A stretch of 64,000 nucleotides of DNA, from positions 1-64,000 of the forward strand of contig JAGOBF010000017.1 in assembly GCA_017983515.1 (NCBI GenBank), in the 5' to 3' direction. Numbering within the stretch: the stretch's first letter is position 1; the number at the start of each line of letters is the position of its first letter. This stretch comes from Promineifilum sp. GTDB lineage: Bacteria; Chloroflexota; Anaerolineae; Promineifilales; Promineifilaceae. The notes under the pieces were generated by a model that made no database searches, was not told the origin of the DNA, and saw only the letters and a program-made list of their open reading frames with translations. Both the position numbers and the translations under genes were made by a program. This document shows, in pieces, positions 53,815 to 63,834 of the stretch.

Positions 53815-53843
53815 TTGACAGGATCGCCCACCTGTTCTATAAT
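53815..53843 (+). promoter_or_regulatory. Perfect consensus sigma-70 promoter
   Basis: TTGACA (53815-53820), exactly 17 bp, then TATAAT (53838-53843): a full 12/12 match to consensus. It lies immediately after the stop of the secreted protein and 40 bp upstream of the recombinase-fold gene, which also has GGGAGG six bases before its ATG. Confidence 0.85.
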
Positions 53844-53882
53844 TTCGCATAATGCTACAGTTATCCGCGTGGGAGGCGAAAT

Positions 53883-54860
53883 ATGGACTCAGGACAGCGC
53901 GAATTAATCCATGAGCCGCCGGATAGCGAAGCGATCTCACATCGAGGCGCATCGCTGACCCGTGAGGCGTCCTTGCAAGCCGCTCTGGGCATGTTCGAAC
54001 GACACATGCAGGATGAGGGCTTCTCGATCAACACCGTTAAAGCGTTCGTCAGCGATATTCGTCTGCTCGGCCGCTATCTGGGCATCGGCACGCCGATCGG
54101 TGAGATCGGCACCAAGAACCTGAATGACTATCTACACTGGCTGACCGATGAGCGCGGGGTCCCCTGTAGCCCCAAGTCCTATGCCCGGCGCGTCACCACC
54201 CTGAAGGTTTTCTTCGGCTGGCTCCACGAGACCGGCGTTTTGGCCCAAGACCCCTCGGCGGCCGTCATCCAGCAGAGCGTCAGCAGCCCCCTGCCCGACG
54301 CGCCTCTGGAGACCGACATCGCGCGCGCCCTGACCGTGGCCGAGGCGTGGCGCGCCGGCGATGAGGATCGCAAGCCGGACGCACGCCCCTATCTGTTGCT
54401 CAGCTTGTTGCTCAAAACCGGCATCAAAAAGGGCGAGGCCATGGCGATTGTGCCCAATCACATCGACGATGGCGACCCGGAGAACCCCTTGCTCTACGTG
54501 CGCTACGCCAATCCGCGCTTGCGCTACAAGGAACGCAAAGTTCCCCTGGCTCCAGCCTGGCTCGAAGTGCTCTCAGAATATCTGGCCCAATACGAGCCGA
54601 CCGACACACTTTTTACCTGCACGGCGCGCAACCTGGAGTACATTCTCCACGACGTTGCCGAGGCGGCCGAATTGCCGCCCGGTGTGTTGTCGTTTGAGAA
54701 TTTGCGCTGGACATCGGCTCTGCAAGACTGGCGCGACGGGGTGGAGCACGACGACATCCGTCAGAAGTTAGGTCTATCCAAGATCGCCTGGCGCGAGACG
54801 AAAGCCAAGCTGCAACGCTTGGTGGAGCGAGAGCAAGTGGGTGCGGGTCTGAGGAGTTAG
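53883..54860 (+). CDS. Tyrosine-recombinase-fold protein without catalytic residues
   Basis: 325 residues. An N-terminal SAM-like core-binding domain (MFERHMQDEGFSINTVKAFVSD, residues ~37-120) is followed by a catalytic-like domain. Aligning by eye to XerC/D, the box I Arg is Lys (TGIKKGEAM for TGLRxSEL). The beta-hairpin Lys is kept (KERKVPL) and the box II His is Glu. The box II Arg is kept (LRWTSALQDW), but the next His is Trp or Leu. The nucleophile Tyr is Lys (SKIAWRETKAKL for ...TTxxY). It should bind DNA but not recombine. Expression from a consensus promoter suggests a present function, perhaps regulatory. It overlaps the facing gene's stop by 4 bp. Confidence 0.82.
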   Translation: MDSGQRELIHEPPDSEAISHRGASLTREASLQAALGMFERHMQDEGFSINTVKAFVSDIRLLGRYLGIGTPIGEIGTKNLNDYLHWLTDERGVPCSPKSYARRVTTLKVFFGWLHETGVLAQDPSAAVIQQSVSSPLPDAPLETDIARALTVAEAWRAGDEDRKPDARPYLLLSLLLKTGIKKGEAMAIVPNHIDDGDPENPLLYVRYANPRLRYKERKVPLAPAWLEVLSEYLAQYEPTDTLFTCTARNLEYILHDVAEAAELPPGVLSFENLRWTSALQDWRDGVEHDDIRQKLGLSKIAWRETKAKLQRLVEREQVGAGLRS

Positions 54861-55261
54861 TTGTCGCCGGGCTGCTGGTCGAATTTGAAGATGAGCTCGC
54901 CGGGCTGAGCCATCTCAAAGGATACCGTGTGCCGCTCGATCTCGATCTTTTCCCGATCGGGCCAACTGTAGTAGAGCACGGCCGTCAGTGTGTAAGGATT
55001 GGTGACTTCCTCATCCCGCAGATGCATGGTCAGGCTGAAATTGGGGGTGATGGTCTCGATGACGTGGAGCGACCCCGCGGGCGCACCCTCGCCGTTGGTG
55101 ATGGTCACCTCGATAGACGGCCGTTCGCGAAACGGCGTCAACTCCACCCCAAACGCCATCCGCCGCAAATCCGGATAAAGGTACAATCCAATCTGCAGGA
55201 TGCGCACATCCTCGCGTGGTTTGGGTTCCTCAAGCGGGTCGTCGAAGAATCTAATGTCCAT
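54857..55261 (-). CDS. Conserved protein of unknown function
   Basis: 134 residues, mostly beta strands by pattern: RILQIGLYLYPDLRRMAFGVEL, IEVTITNGEGAPAGSLHVIE, LTMHLRDEEVTNPYTLTAVLYYS. No signal peptide, TM or metal motif. The ATG at 55261 (MDIRFFDDPLEEPK) is preferred over upstream in-frame starts that would overlap mfd. It is last in the leftward run SBP-pth-mfd and ends tail-to-tail with the recombinase-fold gene. Function unknown. Confidence 0.65.
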   Translation of the reverse strand: MDIRFFDDPLEEPKPREDVRILQIGLYLYPDLRRMAFGVELTPFRERPSIEVTITNGEGAPAGSLHVIETITPNFSLTMHLRDEEVTNPYTLTAVLYYSWPDREKIEIERHTVSFEMAQPGELIFKFDQQPGDN

Positions 55262-55296
55262 AGGGCATCGTCCAGCTTGCTCTCTTGTGGCAACGG

Positions 55297-58200
55297 CTAG
55301 CCGGCGGCCGTCGCCACTTCTTCCGACGTAGTCGGCGATGTTTGTCTCTCGAACAGGCGCAACTTTTCCAGCACCTGTACCAACTCCACTTGCCATTCGT
55401 GCGTGCCCCGATCCTTTTTTAACCAGACGGCGCTTTTGCTGACGCGCACCGACTCGCCCAGGTAGCGCTGCAAGTGGAAACGATCCATCCCGCCCAACTC
55501 GTCGAGACGAATACGAATTTGGCCCGCTTCGGTGACAACGGCGTTGACGGCCGCCATCTGAGCCAGGGCCTTGACGCGAATCTGGTAGAGCAGATTGTGG
55601 AGCGGGTCGGGAATGGGGCCGAAGCGGTCGGCCAGTTCGGCGGCCATCTCATCGATCTCGGCCAGCGTATCAAGTGTCGCCATGCGTCGATAGAGACGCA
55701 GCCGCAATTGGGTATCGGCCACGTAGTCGGTTGGTATGTAGGTCGCCAGAGGCAGGTCGATGAGCACATTATCAGGCAGTTCGACGGGCACAAGTTCGCC
55801 GCGCATCTCTGCCTTGCGCCGCTTCACCGCTTTGGTCAGCAGGCGCGTATACATATCAAATCCGACAGTGGAGATGTGGCCGCTCTGTTCCCCGCCCAGA
55901 AAATCGCCCGCGCCACGGATTTCCATGTCGCGCACGGCGATGTAGTAGCCGGAGCCAAGCTGCGTATGTTCGGCGATGGTCTCCAGCCGGGCCTGGGCGT
56001 CCGGCGTCAGGCCGCGCCAGGGAGCGTGGAAAAAGTAGGCGTAGGCGCGGCGCGTGGCCCGGCCGACCCGACCGCGCAACTGGTAGAGTTGCGACAGGCC
56101 AAACTGCTCCGCCCGGTCGACGATCAGCGTGTTGGCGTTGGGGAAGTCAAGCCCGCTCTCGATGATCGTCGTGCTCAGCAGGATATCGACTTGGCCCTCA
56201 GCGAAGTCGATCATGATCTTTTCCAGCTGACGCTCGCTCATCTGGCCGTGGGCCACGACGATGCGCGCCTCGGGCACCAGCTTTTCCAGCCGCTTGCGCA
56301 CGATATGGATGCTCTGTACCCGGTTGTGCACGAAGAAGACTTGTCCGCCGCGATCAAGTTCGCGCAGGATGGCCGTCCGGATGCGCGAATCGTCCGCTTC
56401 GCCCACATAGGTCTCCACCGGCAGCCGCTCGGCCGGGGCCGTGTCGATGATGCTGATGTCGCGCACGCCGGTCAGGGCCATGTGGAGCGTGCGGGGGATA
56501 GGCGTGGCCGTCAGCGTCAGGACGTCCACCTCGGCGCGCCACTGCTTCAGCTTTTCTTTGTCGCCCACGCCAAAGCGTTGCTCCTCGTCAATGATGACGA
56601 GGCCCAGATCTTTGAAGGCGATATCGTCCGACAGGAGGCGGTGGGTGCCGATGACGATGTCGATCGTCCCTTCGCGCATCTTTTGCACGATGTGGCGCTG
56701 GCGGGTAGGGGTGCGGAAGCGGGACAGCATCTCGACGGCGACGGGGAAAGCGTCCAACCGCTCACGGAAGGTCGTGTAATGTTGTTGCGCCAGAATGGTG
56801 GTGGGCACCAGCATGGCGACTTGCTTGCCGTCCATAACCGCTTTGAAGGCGGCCCGTAGCGCTACCTCCGTCTTACCGTAGCCGACGTCGCCGCAGATGA
56901 GACGATCCATCGGGTTGGCGCTCTCCATGTCGTCCTTGACTTCGCTGATGACGCGCAGCTGGTCTTCCGTCTCCAGATAGGGGAAGGCGGCCTCCAGTTC
57001 GGCCTGCCATTCCGTATCGGAGGGGAAAGCGTGGCCGGGAATCGTCTCGCGGGTGGCATATAGATCCAGTAGCTCCTGGGCCAGTTCGTCGGCTGCGCGC
57101 TGGGCGGCGGCTTTGGCCTGGGTCCACGTTCGTTCGCCGAGACGATTCAGGTTGGGTTCGGCGTCGTCGGGGCCGATCCATTTGCCCAGCCGGTCGGCAT
57201 GGTGGACGGGGACGTAGAGCGTGTCGCCATTGGCGTATTTGACCAGCAAATACTCGCGCTCCATGCCACCCAGATTGCGAACGACCAGCCCCTCGAATCG
57301 GCCAATGCCATAATCGAGATGGACGACGTGATCACCAGCCTTGATGTCGGCGAAAAAGGTCTCCGGCGCGGCCGGGCGCGCCTTGTGTTGACGCCGCGGA
57401 GCGGGACGGCTCCATCCGAAGATCTCGGCATCGGTGAGCAAGTGAAGCAAGACATGATGATCTTCCCGGCGAATCAGGGTGAAGCCATCGCCCAGGCTTC
57501 CCTGGACAAACGTGATGCTGCCGGGCGGGGGGACGTCGGCCACGGTATCGAGCAGGACGCCGCCGGCCCGGTGGTCGTCATCGATTGGCGACAGGATCGA
57601 TTCGATGAGCGGCGGGTCGTCGCTCTGATCCGGCGACCTGGCCGCTTTGACTAACGTGCCGCCATCCTCGCCCCACAACTCGGCTAAGCGCGCGGCCTGG
57701 CGGCTGAAGACGACGACGCGCTCTCCTTCGCGCCGCGCCTGTTGGAGTTGATTAAGAAACGGCCGGACTTGCCCACCATATCGAGGCCCGGGATCGAAAG
57801 CCTCGCCCAGCTCGATATAGGTCGGCTCATCGATCTCGTTGGCCGCGGCCGGGCGGCCTTCGCCCAAAATGAGCGGCTGCCACCAGGCAATTTCCGAAGC
57901 GATTTCCTCCCAGGTGAATAGAGGGCTTTGGTAGCCGGGAGGCAGGTCGGATTGCTCGACAGCGATCTGGTTGGCGTGTTCGATCAGTTCGTCGGCAGTC
58001 GTCTTTAGGTCGTTCCAATCATCGACGATCACCAGCGCATCGGGCGGCAAATAATCCAGGAGTGTCACCGGCCGCGGATAGACGAGCGGCAAATAGTATT
58101 CCAGGTTGGGGAAGGGCGCACCCTGGCGCAGATCGCTCAAGTCATCGCGCCACGAAGGCAAACCATCCTCGGCTATCAATGGCTCGTCGGCCCACACTTC

Positions 58201-58986
58201 GGCGAAGTCGCGGGCTGCCGAGGGGAGCACCTCGCGCGCCGGAGTAATGACGATGTTAGCCACGTCGTCTCCGCCTTCGCCCGCCCCAATGGAGCGCTGC
58301 GTGGCCGGGTCGAAATAGCGCATCGTGTCGACTTCATCGCCGAATAACTCGATGCGCACCGGCAACGCGGACGCGGCGGGAAAGATGTCGATGATGCCGC
58401 CGCGCCGGCTAAATTGCCCGGCCGCCTCGACGACGCTGGCCGCCTCATAGCCGATCTCCGCCCAGCCGGCCAGACTTTTGTCCAGATCGAGCATCTGGCC
58501 GACGCGCAGGACACGGGTCGCGGTGATGAAGCGCCGTTTCGGAAGCGTTTTCTGCAGGAAGGCCCGGATGGAACTGACCACCAGGATTGGCGGTTCCGCG
58601 GCCGGGATGAGCGGATGTTGGCCGCCGATCAGGCCGGCCAGAACGCTTAGCCGTCCCAGGCGCGTGCGGTCGCTCCACGGCCCGCGATCATAGGGCAAAG
58701 GCGTCGGCTCCGGCAGGCGCAACAGGCGATTTTCGGGTGGCAACCAGCTCTCCAGCGCCTGATGCCACAGGTTGGCGGCATCGACTTTGGCTGTCAGCAG
58801 GAGAATCGGGACCGGGCGCGGCGCGGCCACGTGACGATACAGTTGGGACACGACGGGCGGCCGCGTGCCCCTTACCAGGTCCAGCGGCAGCAGTCCTCCT
58901 GCGCCGTCCTCGGCCGCGAGGGCGCGCGCCAATTGTTCGAAGGCGGGAATCTGGTCAAGCAGATCGAGCAGACCGGATACGTTCAT
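55297..58986 (-). CDS. mfd: Transcription-repair coupling factor
   Basis: 1229 residues, typical of Mfd, which removes RNA polymerase stalled at lesions and recruits UvrA. The N-terminal UvrB-homology region is followed by the RNA-polymerase-interaction domain with GDHVVHLDYGIGRFEGLVV. The translocase has Walker A ICGDVGYGKTEVALRAAF, VPTTILAQQHYTTF, the DExx box IIDEEQRFGVGDKEKLK, TLTATPIPRTLHMAL and motif VI QLRGRVGRATRRAYAYF. The C-terminal TRCF domain is present. No defect is seen. pth lies 6 bp upstream, the 134-residue gene 35 bp downstream. Confidence 0.97.
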   Translation of the reverse strand: MNVSGLLDLLDQIPAFEQLARALAAEDGAGGLLPLDLVRGTRPPVVSQLYRHVAAPRPVPILLLTAKVDAANLWHQALESWLPPENRLLRLPEPTPLPYDRGPWSDRTRLGRLSVLAGLIGGQHPLIPAAEPPILVVSSIRAFLQKTLPKRRFITATRVLRVGQMLDLDKSLAGWAEIGYEAASVVEAAGQFSRRGGIIDIFPAASALPVRIELFGDEVDTMRYFDPATQRSIGAGEGGDDVANIVITPAREVLPSAARDFAEVWADEPLIAEDGLPSWRDDLSDLRQGAPFPNLEYYLPLVYPRPVTLLDYLPPDALVIVDDWNDLKTTADELIEHANQIAVEQSDLPPGYQSPLFTWEEIASEIAWWQPLILGEGRPAAANEIDEPTYIELGEAFDPGPRYGGQVRPFLNQLQQARREGERVVVFSRQAARLAELWGEDGGTLVKAARSPDQSDDPPLIESILSPIDDDHRAGGVLLDTVADVPPPGSITFVQGSLGDGFTLIRREDHHVLLHLLTDAEIFGWSRPAPRRQHKARPAAPETFFADIKAGDHVVHLDYGIGRFEGLVVRNLGGMEREYLLVKYANGDTLYVPVHHADRLGKWIGPDDAEPNLNRLGERTWTQAKAAAQRAADELAQELLDLYATRETIPGHAFPSDTEWQAELEAAFPYLETEDQLRVISEVKDDMESANPMDRLICGDVGYGKTEVALRAAFKAVMDGKQVAMLVPTTILAQQHYTTFRERLDAFPVAVEMLSRFRTPTRQRHIVQKMREGTIDIVIGTHRLLSDDIAFKDLGLVIIDEEQRFGVGDKEKLKQWRAEVDVLTLTATPIPRTLHMALTGVRDISIIDTAPAERLPVETYVGEADDSRIRTAILRELDRGGQVFFVHNRVQSIHIVRKRLEKLVPEARIVVAHGQMSERQLEKIMIDFAEGQVDILLSTTIIESGLDFPNANTLIVDRAEQFGLSQLYQLRGRVGRATRRAYAYFFHAPWRGLTPDAQARLETIAEHTQLGSGYYIAVRDMEIRGAGDFLGGEQSGHISTVGFDMYTRLLTKAVKRRKAEMRGELVPVELPDNVLIDLPLATYIPTDYVADTQLRLRLYRRMATLDTLAEIDEMAAELADRFGPIPDPLHNLLYQIRVKALAQMAAVNAVVTEAGQIRIRLDELGGMDRFHLQRYLGESVRVSKSAVWLKKDRGTHEWQVELVQVLEKLRLFERQTSPTTSEEVATAAG

Positions 58987-58992
58987 GACAGG

Positions 58993-59607
<615 letters not shown>

Positions 59608-59615
59608 TGCTAAAT

Positions 59616-61577
59616 CTATGAACCATCGAGCGACATATCCAACTCGAAGGCGTTCCACAGCGCCGAGGGTTGGGTGGGGTCGAGGCGGAAGTTCAACACC
59701 TCGGGCGTGGTCGCCGCCAGCCGCATACGGGTAAAGAGCGGTATGGCCGGTAATTCCTGGGCGAAGATGCGCATGGCTTCCTGATGGGCCTCCACATAGC
59801 CGGGCTGCCCTGGCAAGGTGGCCAGCGCCCTGTCGCACGCGGCATCGTACTCCTCATTGGCCCAGCCGGAGACGTTGACGCCCTGCCAGCCGTTGAAGCC
59901 GTCGATGACCGGGCCGGGGATATGACGGCTCAAATAGAGTCCGCAATCGGGCTCGATGCGGTTGAGCCAGGCCAACTGGGCCAGGTCGAACTGGCGGCCG
60001 AAAACTTCGCCGGCCGGGCCAGACGCAAACCAGGCCCCGGCGTCCAGCGTGAACGGGTTCACCTGGATTCCACATTCGGTCAGATCATCCCGCACCCTCT
60101 CGATGATTTGCAGGCGCAGGTCGCTCTCGCTGTTTGTGCCCAGTGTGATTGAGAACGGCACCGTCGCCCCGATGCTGTCTCGGACGCCGTCACCTGTGGC
60201 ATCCAGCAGACCGACCTCATCCAGCAGGGCATTGGCCGCCGCCGGATCGTAGGGCCATTGGGTCACGTTGTTCGGGTGCAGGCTGTGGTCGTTGGGGACA
60301 AACGTATCCATGACTTCTGCCCGGCCGAAGGTCAGTTCGTCGACGAGCGCCTGTCGATCCGTACACTGGGTGATGGCTTGCCGGACGCGAGCGTCCTGGA
60401 ACCAGCCGGGGCTAGTGGCCTCGTAGGCCGCCGCACTGTCGATGCCAAAGATGATCTGCTCGACAGCACCGGCCGTGGCCGTGTGCTCGACGAGCGAACC
60501 GGCCACGGCCGCTTCGTCGACGTCATTCAAGGCATTGAATGAGAGCACGTCATCAGTGATGATGTCGCACGCTTCGTACCCGTTGGGCAGGGTCGCGTTG
60601 TTCGGCGACAGAAAGCGGAAGGTCAGCGAGGTGAGATGGGGCAACCCCTCGGCCGTCCGATAGTAATTGGGATTGAGCGTAAGCCGGATGGCGTCGCCGG
60701 GTTCCCAACTATCGACAACAAACGCGCCATAGCTCAACGGCTCGCGCGCCGTCTCCTCCAGCCCGGCCAACTCTTCAATGGCGAAATCGGCCAGTTGGTG
60801 GCTCGGCAGTGGTGTCCAGACGTGGGTGGCGTAGGCCGGGGTCAGATAGCCCGGCACACCCGTCCAGCGTACGTCGCGCTCGCCTATCGCCTCGTACGTG
60901 GCGGTCAAACGCACACGGTTATCCAGGACGGGCGTAGCCCGATCTTTGGCGACGCCGAAACTGTAGACGGAATCCTCGGCCGTCACCGGTGTGCCGTCTG
61001 ACCATACCAGGGGTTGAAAGGTGAAGTTGACGACCATCTGGTTCATACGGAGCGGTTCCCCGGCGAAGGTGACCCGTTGGCCGTCGGCGTCTATTACTTC
61101 CATGCCGCGGGCCAGCGGCCCTACCTGCTCGGCGGCGTTCAGGACAATTGTTCCTTCGTTGACTTCCACGGCCTCCACGAGGAAGTCGCCGTCGTCCAGC
61201 GTGGGCAGCTTGGTCAGGGCCAGCGGCTGATAATCATAGCCGAGAGACGTGTAGGGCGACTCGTAGAGCGCGTGACGAACGGCCACCGCCGCCGGCGATT
61301 GATCCCCGTAGAGGTAGAGATCGGCCGGCTCGCCGCTAACGCAGACGGTCAGGTCCTTGGGTGGCAAGGGCGTAGGTGTGAAGGTCGCCGTCGCTCCAGG
61401 GGTGGGCGTGGGCGCGGCCGCAGCCGCCTCTTGCGCCTCGTTCCCGGCCGCCACCGATGTGCCTTCGACGCTGGTTTCGGGCGTGCCGGCCGGCGCGGTA
61501 GGCGGCGCTGTATCGCTCTGCCGGCAGGCCGCCAGAGACGCGCCAATCAATATGAACAATAGCACTAGTCTTGCCAC
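59616..61577 (-). CDS. ABC transporter substrate-binding lipoprotein, peptide type (SBP family 5)
   Basis: 653 residues. Lipobox ILIGASLAAC, then a Thr/Pro/Ala-rich linker, then a family 5 binding domain: MNQMVVNFTFQPLVWSDGTPVTAEDSVYSF (in part VWSDGTPVTAEDSVYS), DARVRQAITQCTDRQALVDEL and NDHSLHPNNVTQWPYDPAAANALLDEVGL (in part). These bind oligopeptides or similar. No permease or ATPase genes are adjacent. The GTG at 61577 is preferred because AGAGGA lies nine bases upstream; a TTG at 61595 is possible. Confidence 0.88.
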   Translation of the reverse strand: MARLVLLFILIGASLAACRQSDTAPPTAPAGTPETSVEGTSVAAGNEAQEAAAAAPTPTPGATATFTPTPLPPKDLTVCVSGEPADLYLYGDQSPAAVAVRHALYESPYTSLGYDYQPLALTKLPTLDDGDFLVEAVEVNEGTIVLNAAEQVGPLARGMEVIDADGQRVTFAGEPLRMNQMVVNFTFQPLVWSDGTPVTAEDSVYSFGVAKDRATPVLDNRVRLTATYEAIGERDVRWTGVPGYLTPAYATHVWTPLPSHQLADFAIEELAGLEETAREPLSYGAFVVDSWEPGDAIRLTLNPNYYRTAEGLPHLTSLTFRFLSPNNATLPNGYEACDIITDDVLSFNALNDVDEAAVAGSLVEHTATAGAVEQIIFGIDSAAAYEATSPGWFQDARVRQAITQCTDRQALVDELTFGRAEVMDTFVPNDHSLHPNNVTQWPYDPAAANALLDEVGLLDATGDGVRDSIGATVPFSITLGTNSESDLRLQIIERVRDDLTECGIQVNPFTLDAGAWFASGPAGEVFGRQFDLAQLAWLNRIEPDCGLYLSRHIPGPVIDGFNGWQGVNVSGWANEEYDAACDRALATLPGQPGYVEAHQEAMRIFAQELPAIPLFTRMRLAATTPEVLNFRLDPTQPSALWNAFELDMSLDGS

Positions 61578-61842
61578 AAATGATCGTCCTCTCAATGATT
61601 GGTATGTGCAGCGATGGATAGATAGAGCCAGGAACTCAATAGGTTAGTCTAGCATATTTGGCCTGCCCCGGCGACTGCAACGATGGGTTAAAGATTAATG
61701 TTATTATTTCGCTAATAGATTCACCCAAAGGCGCGGTCAGGGGTATACTTCGGAGCAGGTGCGCTGATACGATTCTATAAATTGGCTTAACTCGATAATT
61801 AACGGGTATCGCTAGCCGAGCAACCCTGTCCCTGGATTCAAT

Positions 61843-63834
61843 ATGATGGTCAAATCTTCTGCCATGCGAACATTTATCGTAACGCTATTTGCTTTATCCG
61901 CGCTGCTGATCGCTTGTGGCCCGTCTGCTAACCTGGCTGAGGCTCCTCCTGTCGCGCAACAAGACCCGGATGCTATTCCGTTTGTGGGCGAATCGGCGGC
62001 CGGATCGACCAACGAGCGGCCAACAGCCCTGAGCGACGAGGCCGGCGGGTCGGCCGCGGCGGTTGACGGGATGGGCATAACCGTGGGTTTCACCGATGAG
62101 GGCCGGCCCTATCGCGGCGATCTCAACGCACCAGTTGTTATGGAGGAATTCTCCGACTTCCAATGTCCCTACTGCAGCCGCTTCACCAGCGACACGATGC
62201 CCAGCCTGCTGCAAAATCAGATCGCCGCCGGTCAGGTCGTGCTGGTCTTCCATGATTTTCCCCTCACTACTATCCATCCGCAGGCCGCGGCCGCGGCCAA
62301 CGCCGCCCGGTGCGCGGGCGAGGCTGGCGCGGCCGCCTATTGGGCCATGCATGATCGGTTGTTTGTCGATCCGGCCGAGTGGTCGAATAACGGCGCTAAT
62401 GACGTGTTTTTGCGTTATGCTCAGGAATTGGGCGTCGCACAGGAGGGCTTTGCTTCCTGTCTTGAGGAAAATCGACATGGTGATGCAGTTGATGAAGACG
62501 TAGCCTTGGGCCGAAGCCGCGGCGTCAGTAGTACGCCGAGTTTCTTCCTGAATGATCAGCCGGTCATCGGCGCCTATCCGCTTGATTACTTCAATCAGGC
62601 TATCGCTGCCGTAAGCGCGGGCCAAACCGTGGCCGCCGAGCCGGAAGCGCCGCAAGGGCCGGCCGTCAGGCCGACGCCGGCTACCCTCGTCATGGATGAT
62701 TTTGCCGGCGAGCGGGGAGATCCCAATGCCCCGGTGACCATCATCGAATTCACTGATCTTCAATGCCCTTACTGCGTGCGCCATGCCACCGAGACCCTGC
62801 CGCTCATCATCACCGAACTGATCGACACCGGGCGCGTGCACTACGTGGTCAAGGATTTTCCGCTGGACGCCATCCATCCCGAAGCGCGGCGCGCGGCCGT
62901 GGCGGCGCGCTGTGCCGCCGAGCAGGACGCCTACTGGGAGATGCATGATGAACTATTCGCGCGCCAGCCGGAATGGAGCGGCCAGGGCGAGGGCGCGACC
63001 GCGGTCTTCGCCGCGTTGGCCGCGGATTTGTCGCTGGACGCCGATGCCTTTGCCGCCTGTTTGGATAGTGGGCGGCACGACGCCGTTATTCAGACCAATC
63101 AGGACGAAGGCGTAGCCTTGGGTGTGCAGGGAACGCCGGCGTTTTTCATCAACGGTTTTCCCGTCAGCGGCGCGCAGCCTTTTGAACTATTCGAGTATGC
63201 CGTCGGGTTGGCCGAAGAAGGTACGCTGGCCGATGCTTATGTGGCCCCCTCAGGCGAAGCGCAGGCCGAACCGACGCCAGCCGGGCCGGTCGAGGTCGAT
63301 ACCGAGGGCGCCTACAGCGTCGGCAACGACGACGCACCGGTGGTCATCGTCGAATTTACCGATTACCAGTGCCCCTTTTGCAGCCGCCACTTCCTGCAAA
63401 CCTATCCACAGATCAAGGCCGAATACGTCGACACGGGCAAAGTCCGCTACGTATTCATGGATTTCCCGCTGAGCAGCATCCATCCCCAGGCCCAGATGGC
63501 CGCCGAGGCCGCACGTTGCGTCGGCGAGCAAGGCGCCTACCTGACCATGCACGACATGCTGTTTGCCCGCCAACAGGAATGGGGCGGTCGCGACGACGCG
63601 GCGCAAATCTTCTCCGGTTACGTGGCAGAGCTAGAGCTGGACACCGCCGCGTTTGATGACTGCTTGCAGAGTGGCCGGCAAGAGAGTGCGGTGCTGGCCG
63701 ACCTGGAGCGCGGCGTGGCGCTGGGAATCAACGGCACCCCGGGCTTTTTCATCAACGGCCATTTTCTTTCCGGCGCGCAGCCATATGACGTGTTCCAGCA
63801 AGCAATCGAATCTATGCTGGCTGAGGCCGGTTGA
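61843..63834 (+). CDS. Lipoprotein with three tandem DsbA-type thioredoxin domains
   Basis: 663 residues. Signal and lipobox ALSALLIACG place it outside the membrane. Three DsbA/Thioredoxin_4 domains are spaced almost exactly 201 residues apart. Active sites are CPYC (~108), CPYC (~308) and CPFC (~510), each in an F(S/T)DxQCP context with a (K/H/M)DFPL..IHP motif after. Each domain ends with a cis-Pro loop (STPSFFLN, GTPAFFING, GTPGFFING). All three look active. They would catalyse disulfide formation or isomerisation in exported proteins. I know single-domain homologues widely; a triple fusion is uncommon. It is the last gene; 63835-64000 has no gene. Confidence 0.9.
   Translation: MMVKSSAMRTFIVTLFALSALLIACGPSANLAEAPPVAQQDPDAIPFVGESAAGSTNERPTALSDEAGGSAAAVDGMGITVGFTDEGRPYRGDLNAPVVMEEFSDFQCPYCSRFTSDTMPSLLQNQIAAGQVVLVFHDFPLTTIHPQAAAAANAARCAGEAGAAAYWAMHDRLFVDPAEWSNNGANDVFLRYAQELGVAQEGFASCLEENRHGDAVDEDVALGRSRGVSSTPSFFLNDQPVIGAYPLDYFNQAIAAVSAGQTVAAEPEAPQGPAVRPTPATLVMDDFAGERGDPNAPVTIIEFTDLQCPYCVRHATETLPLIITELIDTGRVHYVVKDFPLDAIHPEARRAAVAARCAAEQDAYWEMHDELFARQPEWSGQGEGATAVFAALAADLSLDADAFAACLDSGRHDAVIQTNQDEGVALGVQGTPAFFINGFPVSGAQPFELFEYAVGLAEEGTLADAYVAPSGEAQAEPTPAGPVEVDTEGAYSVGNDDAPVVIVEFTDYQCPFCSRHFLQTYPQIKAEYVDTGKVRYVFMDFPLSSIHPQAQMAAEAARCVGEQGAYLTMHDMLFARQQEWGGRDDAAQIFSGYVAELELDTAAFDDCLQSGRQESAVLADLERGVALGINGTPGFFINGHFLSGAQPYDVFQQAIESMLAEAG

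Noticed and set aside
55474..56859. A 461-codon open frame antisense to mfd
   Set aside because: The Mfd translocase motifs lie on the other strand through the whole interval; the antisense frame has no recognisable domain.
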